A stretch of 64,000 nt of DNA, from contig JAIXMO010000055.1 in NCBI GenBank assembly GCA_025677825.1, forward strand, positions 108,675-172,674, given 5' to 3'. A program made the translations under genes and the position numbers. The notes under the pieces were generated by a model. The model searched no databases. It saw nothing but the letters and a program-made list of their open reading frames with translations, and was not told the origin of the DNA. This document shows positions 38,116 through 50,365 of the stretch, in pieces. Every line of letters starts with the position of its first letter. The stretch's first letter is position 1. Origin of the DNA: Helicostylum pulchrum. Taxonomy: Eukaryota; Mucoromycota; Mucoromycetes; Mucorales; Mucoraceae.

Positions 38116-39456
38116 AAAAGACTAAACTTTTTTTTTTTTTTTTTTTTTTTTGCGTGTAGCTGGTTTAGGTTGCAAACAACAAGATATATTACTATCTTCA
38201 TTTATTAAGCGAGTCTATGCCGAAATCGAAAAGACCGAAGAGCCCAAACCAATTGAGCCTACACCATCACAAGACAACTATAACAAACGTCATCCGCATA
38301 AAAAATCCATGTCTACACCAGAAGCCATTACGCAACTTCGACTACTCTGTAAAGAACAAGACCCTTGTTTGATCTATACAGATATGGTAAAAATTGGTGA
38401 AGGGTAAAAAGTTTCAAAATAAACGTGTTTCCCTTTTTTTTTATTTCGTTCCCTCTTCATTAAAAAAAGAATTCTAACTCTTTTCAATATAGTGCTTCTG
38501 GTTCCGTTTATAAAGCTAGAAAGATATGCAGTCAAGAAGATTCCGTTGCAATTAAACAGATACATTTAAAACGCCAAGTTCGAAAAGACTTGATTGTAGA
38601 CGAAGTACGTATGGGAAAAGATAATCAAGATCATAAGAATATGGTGCAACACGTTGAATCTTTTATTTGGAAAAACGATGTTTGGATCGTCATGGAGTAT
38701 ATGGAAGGTGGTAGTCTGACAGATATCGTTACGCAGAATTATATGGCTGAACCTGAAATCGCTACGGTCTGTCTTCAGGTCTTGACAGGTCTTGCGTATC
38801 TTCATGCAAAAGGAATTATTCACAGAGATATCAAGAGTGATAATATCTTGATTGGAATGCAAGGTCAAATTAAACTTTGTAAAGTAGCTTCTTTTTTTTT
38901 CTAATGTTTAAAATAATCCCTTTTTTTTTTTTTTGTTAATTTATCCTATTTTTAGCTGATTTTGGTTATTGTGCGCAAATAGACAATAGAAGATCTAAAC
39001 GAACAACTCTTGCTGGTACTCCTTGTTGGGTAAATACATTTTTTTTTATATATGATATATCTAAATATCAACTCTATTTTCTTTTTGAATTAGATGGCTC
39101 CAGAAGTAGTTCAAAGAAAAGAATATGGTCCAAGCGTAGATATTTGGTCACTTGGTATCACTGCCATTGAAATGGTAGAAGGAAGCCCTCCTCATCTTGA
39201 GAACCCTGAACATGCCATTCGACTTCTTACTACAAAACGTGTCTCTCCTTCACTAAAAGACCCTGATCAACTATCCTTACAGTTCCGTGATTTCTTGGGA
39301 AAATGTTTACAGTTTAATGCTGAAAAAAGACCAACCGCAAGTGAATTGTTAGCTCATCCGTTTTTAACTAAAGCTGCTCCAGCTGCTTGTCTTTTACCAT
39401 TAATCGAATCTGCTAAAAAGAGCGCTGCTTTAGATGATTTCCCTTCTTCTTCTTAA
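37670..39456 (+). CDS. PAK/Ste20-type protein kinase with CRIB domain
   Basis: Exons are 37670-37847, 37920-38066, 38160-38403, 38493-38878, 38956-39029 and 39094-39456, giving 463 aa. A CRIB/p21-binding motif sits near residue 77: [16 protein letters not shown], then [12 protein letters not shown]. The family form is ISxPxxxxHxxHxxF. This predicts control by Cdc42/Rac GTPases. The kinase domain (about 190-440) has [11 protein letters not shown], the VAIK lysine, [17 protein letters not shown] and the PAK signature GTPCWMAPEVV. No PH domain is present, so it is nearer to Ste20/Shk1 than Cla4. It is short for the group. A CA microsatellite lies in intron 2 (38082-38110). It probably acts in polarity and MAPK signalling. 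Confidence 0.92.
38082..38110 (+). repeat. CA dinucleotide microsatellite
   Basis: An (AC)n run within intron 2 of the PAK-like kinase gene, followed by a long T-run that forms the polypyrimidine tract before the acceptor. Confidence 0.9.
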
Positions 39457-39601
39457 TACATATATTTATACCCCTTCATTTATAAGGTACACATTATTTT
39501 TTTTTATTTTTTTTAAGAAAATATTAAAAATACATGTGCTTTTTTATTATTATTATTATTATTGTTGTTACAGAGAAAAACGTTTTTATATTATAATTAT
39601 T

Positions 39602-42376
39602 TTACTCCTCTTTGATCTTTTGACGTTGTTCGCTTACAGATTTTGTAACTTGTTCCAAATTACTTTCGGCCATTTGAATCATATTACTTAATTCCATCAT
39701 ATGTTTATCCAATCTTTCTTTAGCCACTTTGGAGGCCATAATGGCATCATCATAATTAGCATGGGTAGGTACTGTGATTTTTTCCTTGACCTGTGACTTT
39801 TCGGGATCAATGCGACCCAACCAATCCCAAAGATCTTGCTCCTCCTGTCGATTATAATCCCTACTAAATTGTTTCACATAATTTTCTGGCGTTATCTCTT
39901 CCGTTGGTTGTCTTAAACGAATCAATTGTTGCTCTACGTAGGACATCTTTTTAGCAATAAATATATTGATAAATACCATTGAAAGTAAGCATAATAACGT
40001 CAAGTGTGATGAATTGGGTGATCGAATCACATTGAACAATCCTTTCGCTGCATCGGATACAATTGCTAACAAGTCCTTTTTTTCGGCTGGTACCGATTTT
40101 GGTTCGGATTTTGTAATACTGCGTGGACGCTTGGATCTTTTTCCTTTTCTCTTCTTTCTCGACTCGGGTCGACCTACCTGATCGAACTCCTTAAAGTAAG
40201 ATCGTAATGCAACGTCAAGGTCTTTATAATACGTTTGTTGTCCTTCAATACTTGCTTTTTCAATAGCGGCTACAAATAATTATAAAGTTAATAAACAACT
40301 TTTTTTTTTTAAAAAAAAAAAAAAAGATAAGCTTACATTTAAACCAAGATGTTTTAGTAAAATCAACTAGTACAGTAACTAACAATTTTACTTTTCCTTT
40401 GCCAGCCCAAGTAATACAGGTCTTTGTTTTACAAGTAAATGATCCTCCGGAAGGTACTTCGGGTGTACTGGTCGTTGTCAATACCGTAACAAACCTGTCG
40501 AAATCTTTATGTAATACTTCTTCTGTAATTAAACATTTAGCTGACTTAGGCCCAATGGCTCCGTTTAATGGTTTAATATAAGACAAGTCTCTTGTTTCAA
40601 CAATCATTCCTTCTGCTTTTTTCCATTCACCCATATTCAATTCTAAGAAAAACGTTTTTAATACGATATGTTTAAATGTAATTTTTTTTTAAAATGTTTA
40701 ATATATATATGTTTATACCTGTCAGTTTTTGATTTTCTATCAAAAACTTTTTCATAAAATCATTATTAAATAATAAATTGTACATGCCTTCTACAGAACC
40801 ACCATAAACTTGTTCCATGACTGTAGTTGGATAATGGTCAGTACACTCACATTCTGAAATTTCATTGACTTGAGCTTTTTCTGTCGGTTTATCTTGTCTG
40901 GTAGATTCAGTGGTGGGGTCTGCAGGCGCAGATTTACCAACCAAATCATCTGCACATTTATTCATGTCGTCGAGTTTTGGTTTTGGCAGTTCGGAAACAG
41001 CTCTACGGCGATTATCTGTCACTTTTTCATCTTTTACAGCGGGCAAAGAAGCAGGTGATACTTGTCTATCTCTAGTATCTGTATTAGGCGAAACTAATAA
41101 AGCGTTAGTTTTGTTTAAAATCAGGTTTAATGTAAAAAAAAAAGGGTACCTGATCGAGTTCCTTTACTAGTGAATCCAGAATGATTTGAACTTGAATCAC
41201 TATAAGAATCTTCCGTATCACTATCGTAAAAAGAGTCGGTTTCGCCCTCAGAGTATACACTTTCTGCCGGTTGAACTGTATCCTTGGTAGCTAAGTCAGG
41301 TCTGGCGTTTTTCCAAATATCAACAATTAAATCGTGCGCTTGATCACGAGATAAAAATGATGCAAAGAAATGCTACAGACCAAAAAAATAAAAAATAAGT
41401 AGCATTCTTTCAAATTGTATATATATAAAAATTACCTTTCCCGTATCTGTTGATATTTGAATTGCATTAGGAATAAAATAAGCAGTTGCTTTTTTCTCAA
41501 TGTCTGTAATATCAGCAAATGCAATTACAAGCTACAATGTAAATGTGTTAAATTCTATAAATATCTCGTTTTTTTTTTTTTTTTTGGTTATATATTTACA
41601 TTGGTCACCCAGCCAAAGATATTAGCATTGAAACATAAATGATTTTCTGAAATGTAAATACGACCTTGAAGCAAGATTTCTTTTTGTAATGCACAGCCAA
41701 AGTCTAATATAGATTTTTTTTTAAATACACAATACTGCTACACAAATAAATAATAATATATCAGTTTACCTTCAATTAATGAATCCTCTTCTGGCACACT
41801 TCTAAACAAAGCATGAAAATCTTGATTCCTTTTAGCATTAGCAAAATAAACATTGTTAGTTGCCACACTGGAGACGGTGCCATCGACAGAATTGCGTTCT
41901 TCGGCATCTTCAGATTGTCTCGACTTTATTTTATTAGCTAAATTTTGAATGGTTGCATTCTCTTTGATTTCGTTAATCAAGTTTGAAGTAATACTAGATC
42001 CTCTTGGCCGAGTGTTGTTTTTCTTGACTTTAGACGAGTCTAATAAACCATCAACAGGTGCAGTAGCTGAATACTTTGGTACAGGGTTTGGAGGTGGAGG
42101 AGAGTTACTGGTATCTGAAGCAGGCGTACTGGGTCTCGAGTCGGCTGGGGTTGGAACAGGTTTAGAAAAAAACTCGCTATCGACTGATGGTTCGACAGGT
42201 GTAGGCTCAGATACATAGATAGGTGGTAAGTGAGGTGACCCTTCTGAATTTCTTCGGGTTGGTGTAGGTCGTGTTACATCAATGTCTAAAGCAGGCGGTC
42301 TTCCACCAGATATTGTGTTGGAATGTGATCGACGCTTGGTATCATTATTTATTATCTGTAAAGAACTATCACTCAT
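39602..42376 (-). CDS. Lam/GRAMD1-like sterol transfer protein (GRAM + VASt + TM)
   Basis: Exons are 42376-41770, 41703-41600, 41531-41436, 41372-41150, 41078-40719, 40642-40337 and 40269-39602, giving 787 aa (the start may be off by one base because of a T-run). The N terminus is Pro/Ser-rich and disordered. A GRAM domain (about 190-300) shows FHALFRSVPEEDSLIE, ILLQGRIYISENHLCF and the IADI-type block VIAFADITDIEKK. A VASt domain (about 430-560) starts ERVYGG-like at MEQVYGGSVEGMYNLLF and includes EWKKAEGMIVETRDLSYIKP. One transmembrane helix follows (LTLLCLLSMVFINIFIA), then a coiled coil. Lam proteins anchor in the ER and move sterols at membrane contact sites. The gene is convergent with the PAK kinase, 145 bp apart. 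Confidence 0.9.
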
Positions 42377-43148
42377 CTTTTTTTTTTTACAATTGCAAGA
42401 AAAAAAAAGGAAAATGGGTAAACAATAGGCGGGAAATAACATGCTTTTTTGTAACATATTACCTCATTTGTTACTCCGCATAAACCTGCTAAATTCTATA
42501 TCGTCATGTTTTACTATGTTCAGCATGAAAGACATTTTTCTGTGTACTCTTCACTATGATGTAATGTAGTTTCAATACCAGTTTTCCTCTCTTCTTTAAA
42601 GCGTACTTCCCACTGTGTTTGTAAATCCTATTCTTAGGGCAAGTGAGTCAATTACAAAAAGAGGGGAGGGGAAGAATAAAAGATCCGAATTGGCGGTAAA
42701 ACTTCCTCAGCGGATTTTCTTTTTATTTTTTTTGATGTACAGTTTGTCACCCTCTTTTTCCTTTGTGTGCAGTAAATCGCATGACATGTGCTACTGCCCT
42801 TCTTTTTTTTTACTTAAAAAAAAGGATCAACTCGATACTAAAGCCGATGTGTCAATAGTAACGAGATCAAAGGTATTATGCTTGCTATAAAAAGACACGA
42901 ATTAGATTTTTTTCTCTGCGCACTGAAAAACGCTTAAGAAAAGAGGGTAAAGGGTAGCACACAAATGGTCCTAAAAAAGAAAACCAGAAATCTGGCTACA
43001 AAAATGAAAGGACGACTCCTCATGGAAAGAAAGGAATTCAATCCGTGCGAAAACATAACGCGCACCTTTAAAATAACTATTTGTCTAAATGAACTGATAC
43101 GAACGAAATACGCACATATATTTATTTACACGCACAGCATTTTTTTAT
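42377..43148. other. Intergenic, no gene seen
   Basis: 5' flank of the Lam-like gene and 3' flank of RidA. The ORF at 42615-42890 is low-complexity and has no recognisable domain. Confidence 0.5.
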
Positions 43149-43547
43149 TTATTCTTTAATAGCAGTAACAACAATCTCAACATGCATTTCCTTCTCACCC
43201 AATTGAGAGACACCAACACAACTCCAAATAGGCTTACGATCACCGAGATACTTTTTGAACATCTTGGGGAACAATTCAACAACCTCATCACCTAAAGGAA
43301 TATGATATGACTTGACACTATAGACATCCTTCCAAGAGGAACCAACACTATTTAATACATACTCAACGTTTTGAAAGGCTTGCTCGATTTCTTCTTCCAA
43401 GTTCTTGTAAGTAAAGTTCATATCTTTATCCCATCCACCTTGACCAGAAATATCAATACGGTTACCAACTTGCAATACTTGATTGTAACCAAACTTTTCC
43501 ATCATGGGCTTGTAGTTTGAGGGAGATGATAAAGTAGGCTTGTCCAT
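43149..43547 (-). CDS. RidA/YjgF/YER057c-family protein
   Basis: An intronless gene of 132 aa, close to the family length (about 130). Family features are VLQVGNRIDISGQGGWD, EEEIEQAFQNVEYVLNSVGS, the VYSVKSYH strand and the C-terminal VSQLGEKEMHVEIVVTAI. In classic RidA enzymes an Arg in the conserved C-terminal segment (R-A-x-V, near position 105) deaminates reactive enamine/imine intermediates. Here the corresponding segment reads KPIWSCVGVSQL with no Arg directly before the active-site strand, so this copy may belong to a non-deaminase RidA subgroup. It is one of very few intron-free genes in the window. Confidence 0.88.
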   Translation of the reverse strand: MDKPTLSSPSNYKPMMEKFGYNQVLQVGNRIDISGQGGWDKDMNFTYKNLEEEIEQAFQNVEYVLNSVGSSWKDVYSVKSYHIPLGDEVVELFPKMFKKYLGDRKPIWSCVGVSQLGEKEMHVEIVVTAIKE

Positions 43548-44203
43548 TTTGATTTTATTCGTAAAAGAAAAAAAAAGAAACTTTCCTCCCTCTTTTTTTT
43601 TTCCTGCATTATTTATACCTCCAAGATCTTGTAAGACGCTAAAATCGCAACTTCTGGTTTACAGAATAGCTGGAAGGAAAACTTTATTCAAATAGTGTAA
43701 CTCGTTAGCGAAAACCTAGCTTTTTAGTAATCGGCGTAACGTAAACTGCTACTAATAGCGTTTCTATCGCTTTGCCATAAAGATACGAGTGGGAAATAAT
43801 GTTTATTCTATGTTAGAATCAGCTGGTGAAAATTCTTATTGATCATAATACTTGAAACAAAGATTTCGGATACTGAACGTAACAAATACCAGTAAATATT
43901 GACCGTAAACAATTGACGATGTAGTTTTAAACGATACAAATAAGAAATTTTTTTAAAACGTTAGATCAATTAGTTCGATGCACTGCTTTTTTTTTAAAAA
44001 AAAGACTTTTTAATCGCGTAATCAATACTCATATCAATGCGAGCCTATTTTTACTCAAAGTGCTTCAAATACAAGTGACTTGTTTAATGTGACGGCCTTT
44101 CTTTCATTTTTTTAACGATTTACATTAAACAGTGTCTCAAAAACTTTTTTTTTTTTTTTTTCTTTAGTAGATCCCTTTTTTATTTGAATTATACATAGAA
44201 AAA
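43548..44203. promoter_or_regulatory. Divergent intergenic region of RidA and SSF1
   Basis: 656 bp between opposite starts. Contains a T-tract/A-tract pair near 43988-44004 and a T-run at 44142-44161 ahead of SSF1. No specific binding site is claimed. Confidence 0.4.
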
Positions 44204-45619
44204 ATGGGCAAGAGAAAGGTAAAAAAGAAATATAGCAGCAATACAAAGGAACAAAAACTAAACAAATTTATACTATATAGAGAAAGACTAGAACCCACGT
44301 TGCTCCCACCGAGGAAGAAATGAATAAGATCCCTAAAAGTTTTGTAATGCGATCGGGTATAGTTGGTTCTTCCGTGACAGCACTTGTTCGAGACGTGCGT
44401 CGAGTATTAGAACCTAACACAGCTAGTCATTTAAGAGTAAAGTATACACATATACATACACACACACAAATACATTTATACTCATGATTATCGTTTAGGA
44501 GCGTAGATCCAATCGTCTCAAAGATTTCGTCATGGTTGCAGGTCAATTAGGTGTTACACATTTCTTGGTCTTTAGTCGTACCGAAAAGAATGTCAATCTT
44601 CGTATTGCTCGTGTTCCTCGTGGGCCTACACTTACTTTCAGAGTTGTCGATTATGCTTTAGCAAAAGATTGTTTAGCACTTCAAAAGCACCCAAAGACCT
44701 CTGACACTGAGTATCATAAGAGTCCTTTACTTGTCTTGAATAATTTCCAACAATCCGGTAAAGAGTTCAAGGTGATGACTGTCATGTTACAAAATATGTT
44801 CCCCTCTGTAGATGTACAAACTGTAAGTGTGTTTATAAATATATATGTATAAATGTAGTATTGTAGCGAGGTTCTAATTCATAAAGAATAGATGCAATTA
44901 TCTGAGGCAAGGCGTGTATTATTATTTAATTATAATGAAGATACCGGAACCATTGATATGAGACATTACAGTATCGGTGTTAAAGCAACTGGTGTTTCTA
45001 AATCAATTAAACGCGTTATCAACACAAACTTACCAAACTTGGGAGATTATGAAGATATTTCTGATTATGTTTTAAAGGAAGCCATCATTTCCGAAAGTGA
45101 TATTGAAGATGGTCCTGAATCTACTGTTACTTTATCTCAAGATTATCCTGGTCGTAATAACCGTAGAAATGAACAAAGAGCTGTTAGACTTCATGAACTT
45201 GGTCCTCGTATGACACTTGAGTTAACAAAGGTCGAGAATGGCATGTGTGGTGGTGAAGTACTTTACCATCGTTACAGTAAGTATATCTTTTTTAATTCTG
45301 ACATCTTTTTTTTTTTTTTTTTGGTACTAATATAAAATCTATAGTTACCAAATCTCAAAAGGACATTGCTGCTAGTGAACGTAAGAGACAAAAGACACTT
45401 GAAGAAAAGGCTACTCGTAGAGAACAACAAGAACAAAACGTTGAAAAGAAGAAGGCAGAAAAGGAATCAGCTAAAAAGAAGCATACTGATGAAAAGGAAG
45501 GTAGTGATAAAGAAGAAGAAGAAGAGGAAGAGTCTGATGACGATAACGAAGAAGAAGAGGATGACATGCAATTAAATGAAGAAGATTCTCAAGAAGAAGA
45601 GTCTGAAGATGAAGAGTAA
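44204..45619 (+). CDS. SSF1: Brix-domain ribosome biogenesis factor Ssf1/Peter Pan
   Basis: Exons are 44204-44218 (five codons), 44281-44436, 44499-44822, 44892-45276 and 45345-45619, giving 384 aa. The start MGKRKRKTRTHVAPTEEE is typical. The Brix domain covers about residues 25-290: PKSFVMRSGIVGSSVTALVR, DFVMVAGQLGVTHFLVFSRT, LRIARVPRGPTLTFRV, QNMFPSVDVQTMQLSEARRV and LGPRMTLELTKVENGMCGG. A Lys/Glu-rich coiled tail ends in a run of acidic residues. Ssf1 works in the nucleolus in 27S pre-rRNA processing for the large subunit. Confidence 0.94.
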
Positions 45620-45744
45620 ATAGATTATATATAATAAAAAAAAAGTTTCATTTTATAAATACATCTGTCTTTTTTTTTTTGCATCTGTCATTTTTTGTTT
45701 GCCCGTTAAATTTCCCACGACTCCTTATCGCTGTAGCAATAAGT

Positions 45745-45757
45745 TTCCAGGATTTTC
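45745..45757 (+). promoter_or_regulatory. Heat-shock-element-like site upstream of HSP10
   Basis: TTCCAGGATTTTC has three alternating 5-bp units TTCnnGGAnnTTC. It differs from the heat-shock consensus TTCnnGAAnnTTC at one base. It lies about 127 bp upstream of the HSP10 start codon, a suitable place for Hsf1 control. A single imperfect site in AT-rich DNA could be chance. Confidence 0.35.
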
Positions 45758-45883
45758 CATAAGTGACTGCTTATCAAGCCGAAATCTAGTCCTTTTTTCA
45801 CTGTAAATATGAGGCAAGGGTGGGGAAAAACCTATTTTTTCTTTTTTTTTTCTCTAAACCTTTATAAATTATATATATAAAAA

Positions 45884-46382
45884 ATGGTAACTATATTACT
45901 TCTACCTACTTATGTGATAATTACTAACGTGTAACTATAATAGTCTGCCAACAAGCTCAAGAACATCGTCCCCCTCCTTGACCGCGTCTTGGTTCAACGT
46001 ATCAAGCCCCAACAAGTAAGTAAAATAAAAATAAAAGGTATTTCCCCCCACTGGTATAACTTACATACAATAATAGAAAACTGCTGCTGGTATCTATATC
46101 CCTGAGAAGGCTCAAGAAGCTTTAAACGAAGGTATTATTGTTGCTGTCGGTAAGGGCGCCCTTACCAAGGAAGGTAAGCATATGCCTCTCCAAGTTGCTG
46201 TTGGTGACAAAATCTTGCTTCCTCCTTATGGTGGAACTCCCGTCAAGGTTTTACAAGAGGTAAATATTGTATTTTTGGGCTTTTTTCTTTTAAAGCGTGG
46301 ATTTTGTTTCTAACTTTTTTTGTTGTTGTAGGAGTACCTCTTGTTCCGTGACTCTGAGATCCTTGCCAAGGTCGTCGAGTAA
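45884..46382 (+). CDS. HSP10: Mitochondrial 10-kDa chaperonin (Hsp10/GroES)
   Basis: Exons are 45884-45886 (only the ATG), 45944-46015, 46077-46259 and 46332-46382, giving 102 aa, the normal size. Family motifs are NIVPLLDRVLVQRIKPQQKT, the mobile loop TAAGIYIPEKAQ, the roof/barrel segments VAVGKGA and VGDKILLPPYGGTPV, and LFRDSEILAKV. It caps Hsp60 in the mitochondrial matrix; its N terminus acts as an uncleaved import signal in known members. C-ending codons dominate as in RPL42, indicating high expression. The start codon alone on exon 1 repeats the RPL42 arrangement. Confidence 0.97.
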
Positions 46383-46605
46383 ACGAACCCCCTCTCTTTT
46401 TTTTTCTTAAAAAAAAAAACTTTTATATTGTAACAACATATACATCATATACACCAAAACAAATATTTACATAAAATAAAAAACATTTTTTTTTTCCTTG
46501 TCAAAAAACCACCTGCTGTGACATACGTGACTATCTTATTCGTGCTCATACACCTCTCTTTTTTTTCTTTTTCTTTTTTTTTTTTTTGGTTATCTTTGAT
46601 TCAGT

Positions 46606-47764
46606 ATGGTTATTGCAATTGGTTTTGAAGGATCAGCAAATAAGCTTGGTGTAGGTATTATTCGACACGAAAATGGCCAAGTCGATATCTTGGCCAACGT
46701 AAGAGACACATTTATCACACCACCTGGTGAAGGTTTCTCTCCTCGCGATACAGCTGTACATCATCGTGAATGTGTCTTGCGAGTAACAAGAGAAGCTTTA
46801 AAAGACGCCAACTTGACGCCTAAAGATATTGACGTTATTTGTTATACCAAAGGTATAATATTTGCATTTATATACTTGGTTTTTTTTTTTTTTTTTGTAT
46901 TTATAAAAAAAACAAAATAGGTCCTGGAATGGGTGCACCATTAGTTTCAGTTGCTATTGTTGCGCGTACACTTTCTTTGTTATGGGATAAACCATTAGTT
47001 GGTGTAAACCATTGTGTTGGACGTAAGTAAAAATAGAGGGAGAGAGAAAGAGAAAAAACCTACAAATGCTAAGAAAAAAAACACGCCTAGATATTGAAAT
47101 GGGTAGAGAAGTCACCAAAGCAGATAACCCTGTTGTACTTTATGTTAGTGGTGGCAACACACAAGTGATTGCTTACTCTCAACAATGTTACCGTATCTTT
47201 GGCGAGACATTGGATATTGCCATTGGTAACTGCCTAGACAGATTTGCACGCTTATTGAATTTATCCAACGCACCTAGTCCAGGTTACAATATTGAACAAT
47301 ACGCCAAACGTGGAAAGAATTTTATTCAATTACCTTACTCTGTTAAAGGAATGGACGTATCGTTCTCGGGTATCTTATCCCATATCGAAAAATTAGCAAA
47401 AGAGGATTTACCGAAGGGTAAAGTAACAGCAGAGGATTTATGTTATTCGTTACAAGAAACTCTGTTTGCCATGTTGGTTGAGATTACAGAACGTGCTATG
47501 GCACATGTTGAATCGGATCAAGTTTTATTGGTAGGTGGTGTGGGGTGTAATGTTCGGTTACAGGAAATGATGGAACAAATGGCTTCACAAAGAAATGGAA
47601 CTGTATGTACTACAGATGAAAGGTTCTGTATTGATAACGGTATTATGATTGCACATGCTGGTTTATTAGCATATAAAACTGGATTCGTTACTCCTTTTGA
47701 AGAAAGTACAATTACACAACGATTCAGAACTGATGAAGTTCATATTGCTTGGAGAGAAGATTAA
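46606..47764 (+). CDS. KAE1: tRNA t6A threonylcarbamoyltransferase, KEOPS subunit Kae1
   Basis: Exons are 46606-46852, 46921-47022 and 47091-47764, giving 340 aa. ASKHA-fold motifs are [54 protein letters not shown], the metal-binding VNHCVGHIEMG (His and His joined across intron 2), [38 protein letters not shown] and [14 protein letters not shown]. Kae1 makes N6-threonylcarbamoyl-A37 in ANN-decoding tRNAs within the KEOPS complex (Bud32, Cgi121, Pcc1). No mitochondrial presequence is present, so it is the cytosolic/nuclear paralogue and not Qri7. Confidence 0.96.
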
Positions 47765-47830
47765 CGTGCTTAATAAAAGAGAGAGAGAGAAAAGAACCCT
47801 CCGTTTTTATTATTTTTATTGTTACTATTA

Positions 47831-49709
47831 TTAAGCATCTGTCATACCAACATCAAGATCTTGTTCGATTTCTGAATTATTATTTTTGTATGTGTACACT
47901 TTAACATAACCATCTATTAATGAAATAAACAGAGAGAAATTAGATAAAATATATACACATTAAAAAAAAGAATTAGCATACCATCACTGCATGAAAATAA
48001 TAAAGGTTTATAAGGATGGAAAATAACATCACGAATTTCAATATCTAAGAAAAAATTGGGTTTAGTTATATTCATGTTACAATAAATACAAGAATTATAT
48101 CGTACCTTGATGCTCTTTAATAATAGCAGTTACTTCGCCACTCAACATATTAAACACGAATATTTGACCATAAATTGTAGGCGCTAACAAGTATCTACCG
48201 TTGGATGCAATTTTAACTGACCAAGAATTAGAATGATATCTACAAATAAAAAGTCAATACCAACATATCGAAATTGTTCTGTTTAAATCACTTTTACCCC
48301 TCATTTTTGAATCTTCGAATTTCTTCAATCTTGAACTGCTCTCCGTCTTTTGTAGGATAGATCAACTTATGCAAAGTACAACTGTTTGGTTTTGAAGCTA
48401 TATCGATTGTTAAGTGATATCTATTTACATCAATATTGTAATATTATACTTACAAACACCATCACTGACATCACATAATTCAGTTCCTCTACTAATGAAC
48501 CATGCATAACCAGTTTGATCCGTATCCATTGCACCAGACTGACTCAAATACTTTGATTCATCCAACCACTTTACAAACTTGACACAATCACAGTATGATG
48601 AATAGAGATCTTTAAACGTTTGTAGTAACTAGAAAGAAAGAAAAAAACACTCAATACCAATCCAATAAAGAAAATCATTTTCTTTTCTTTTTTACCTTTG
48701 CGCTCTCAAAATCATATAATCTTAAATGTTCATCTGTAGCAGCTAAAAAGTACTTATTTCCAGTATTTGGTAAAAATGAAACGGTAAAAGCCATACAAGT
48801 TAAATTATCGTCCATCTTTTTCTTATCCAACAAAGTAGTCCAATCCTCTGACATGTGCCATTTCATAATACTTCCATCTTGACTAGTTGAAATAAGATAA
48901 TTCTCTCCCTTAAACTCAATTGCCTTAATTGTCAATACTTCTTCCGTATGCCCCTCTAATCGAGTCAATACTTTAGCTTGAACCATATCAAATAGCTTTA
49001 TATCACAATTTAAAATAAAATTATCGTTATCCTCAGTAGACCAATGATGACGGTTCTTTCTCTTTCCACCAACCGCTAATAATCCATTAGGCGTAAAGGC
49101 CCCACAATAAAATTCATCAATTTGAGTTTCTTCGGTATCTCGTATCTTTCGGAGCAACTCGAAATTATCGGCTACGTTCCAAACTTTAACACTACCAATA
49201 CTTGAAAATGTTGCTAAAAGTGCACCGTCGTCTGAAAGCGTCATGCTAGAAATGGCTGATTGATCACTTACATTGCAAGGAATACTTTCTAAAGCATGCG
49301 TATGGTTAATCAAATCAATCATATCGTATTCGGCATCAGCATGGAATTTCCAATATTTATCTGGGTATTCATTTGCAAGTGCTCCAACTAAACCTGCATT
49401 AAAACTGTCAACCTATTTAAAAAAAGACAGTTGTTAAAAAAAAGAGATACAAAAAGACTTTTTATTTGTTATTACCTGTCCAATTTTTAACTTTGTTTGT
49501 GTTGTACGTTTCACTGGTGCCTTTCTTTTAGTCAATGTCTTTTTGGGTTGTCTCTTCTTTTTCTTTTTTTGATCATCGGAACTAGCAAGCAAGTCGTCAG
49601 TAAGTACTTGGTCGATATCTGCTGCTGGACTACCAGAAATATCTAAATCTTCAATTTCAATATCGGAATTAAGCGGACTACTGGAAACTGGATCTTCTTT
49701 GCTTGACAT
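47831..49709 (-). CDS. WD40-repeat protein with acidic/basic N terminus
   Basis: Exons are 49709-49476, 49412-48696, 48628-48454, 48397-48298, 48239-48106, 48044-47982 and 47913-47831, giving 501 aa with all phases closing. The N terminus is acidic (DIEIEDLDISGSPAADID) and then strongly basic (QKKKKKRQPKKTLTKRKAP), suggesting nuclear location. WD-type blades follow: SDQSAISSMTLSDDGALLAT with VKVWNVADN, CGAFTPNGLLAVGG with IKLFDMVQ, EEVLTIKAIEFKGENYLIST with GSIMKWHM, CMAFTVSFLPNTGNKYFLAA with LRLYDFE, and two near the end (GQIFVFNM; GYVKVYTY). A scaffold role is likely but no specific orthologue was recognised. It is convergent with KAE1, 66 bp apart. Confidence 0.8.
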
Positions 49710-50365
49710 GGTTGTATGTATTTTTTGTATGTAAAGGGCAAATCGCGTCTGCTTGTAAAAAACACGTTCCTTTTTTTTTCAAAAGAAAAAAAAGTGACGC
49801 GCTTGTGACTGGTGGAGGGAGGGTTTCTGGAATGCTGTAAATGTAAGCTTATTATAAAGTAGTTCCGTTGATAACGTTTGCATTCATTGGGGATAATAAT
49901 GATAATGACTACAAGTATTTATACTACCGGGAAACTTTTTATTTTAGACTAAAACAGGCACTGTTTTCCGTTGAAAAGGGAGAACATTAAAATCGTTTAA
50001 TCTCGGATTTGGGGTTTTTTGGGTGAGAAGTTAACCCCGCTTATGCGTTTTTCAATAGCGTGCGCATACATGTAATTTATCTCTTTATCTCTTTCTCTCT
50101 GTTACAAAACTATCGTTTGCTCTTATACGCTCAACTAAAAGAGAAAAAAACTGAATCAACTGGCCCTATTTCCCCCAGCCCCCCTTTTTTTTTACTTGTA
50201 AAAAGCGCCATGAAACAAGGGTTTATTTATGTGCTCGTTTTTTGTGTCGCCGAAGATCAATTTTTATCACGCCATCAAAAAAAAGGTTGAAAAAAAGGTA
50301 TAAAAGGTATAGAAAAAAATCAGAAGATTATTTTTGACATATTCTTTCTACTTGTAAAAAAAAAC
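49710..50365. promoter_or_regulatory. Divergent intergenic region of WD40 gene and HEM13
   Basis: 656 bp between opposite starts. The ORF at 50060-50290 is low-complexity and not supported. No specific site was identified. Confidence 0.4.

Noticed and set aside
45355..45567. Minus-strand Ser-rich ORF
   Set aside because: It is the reverse of the acidic GAA/GAT-rich tail of SSF1.
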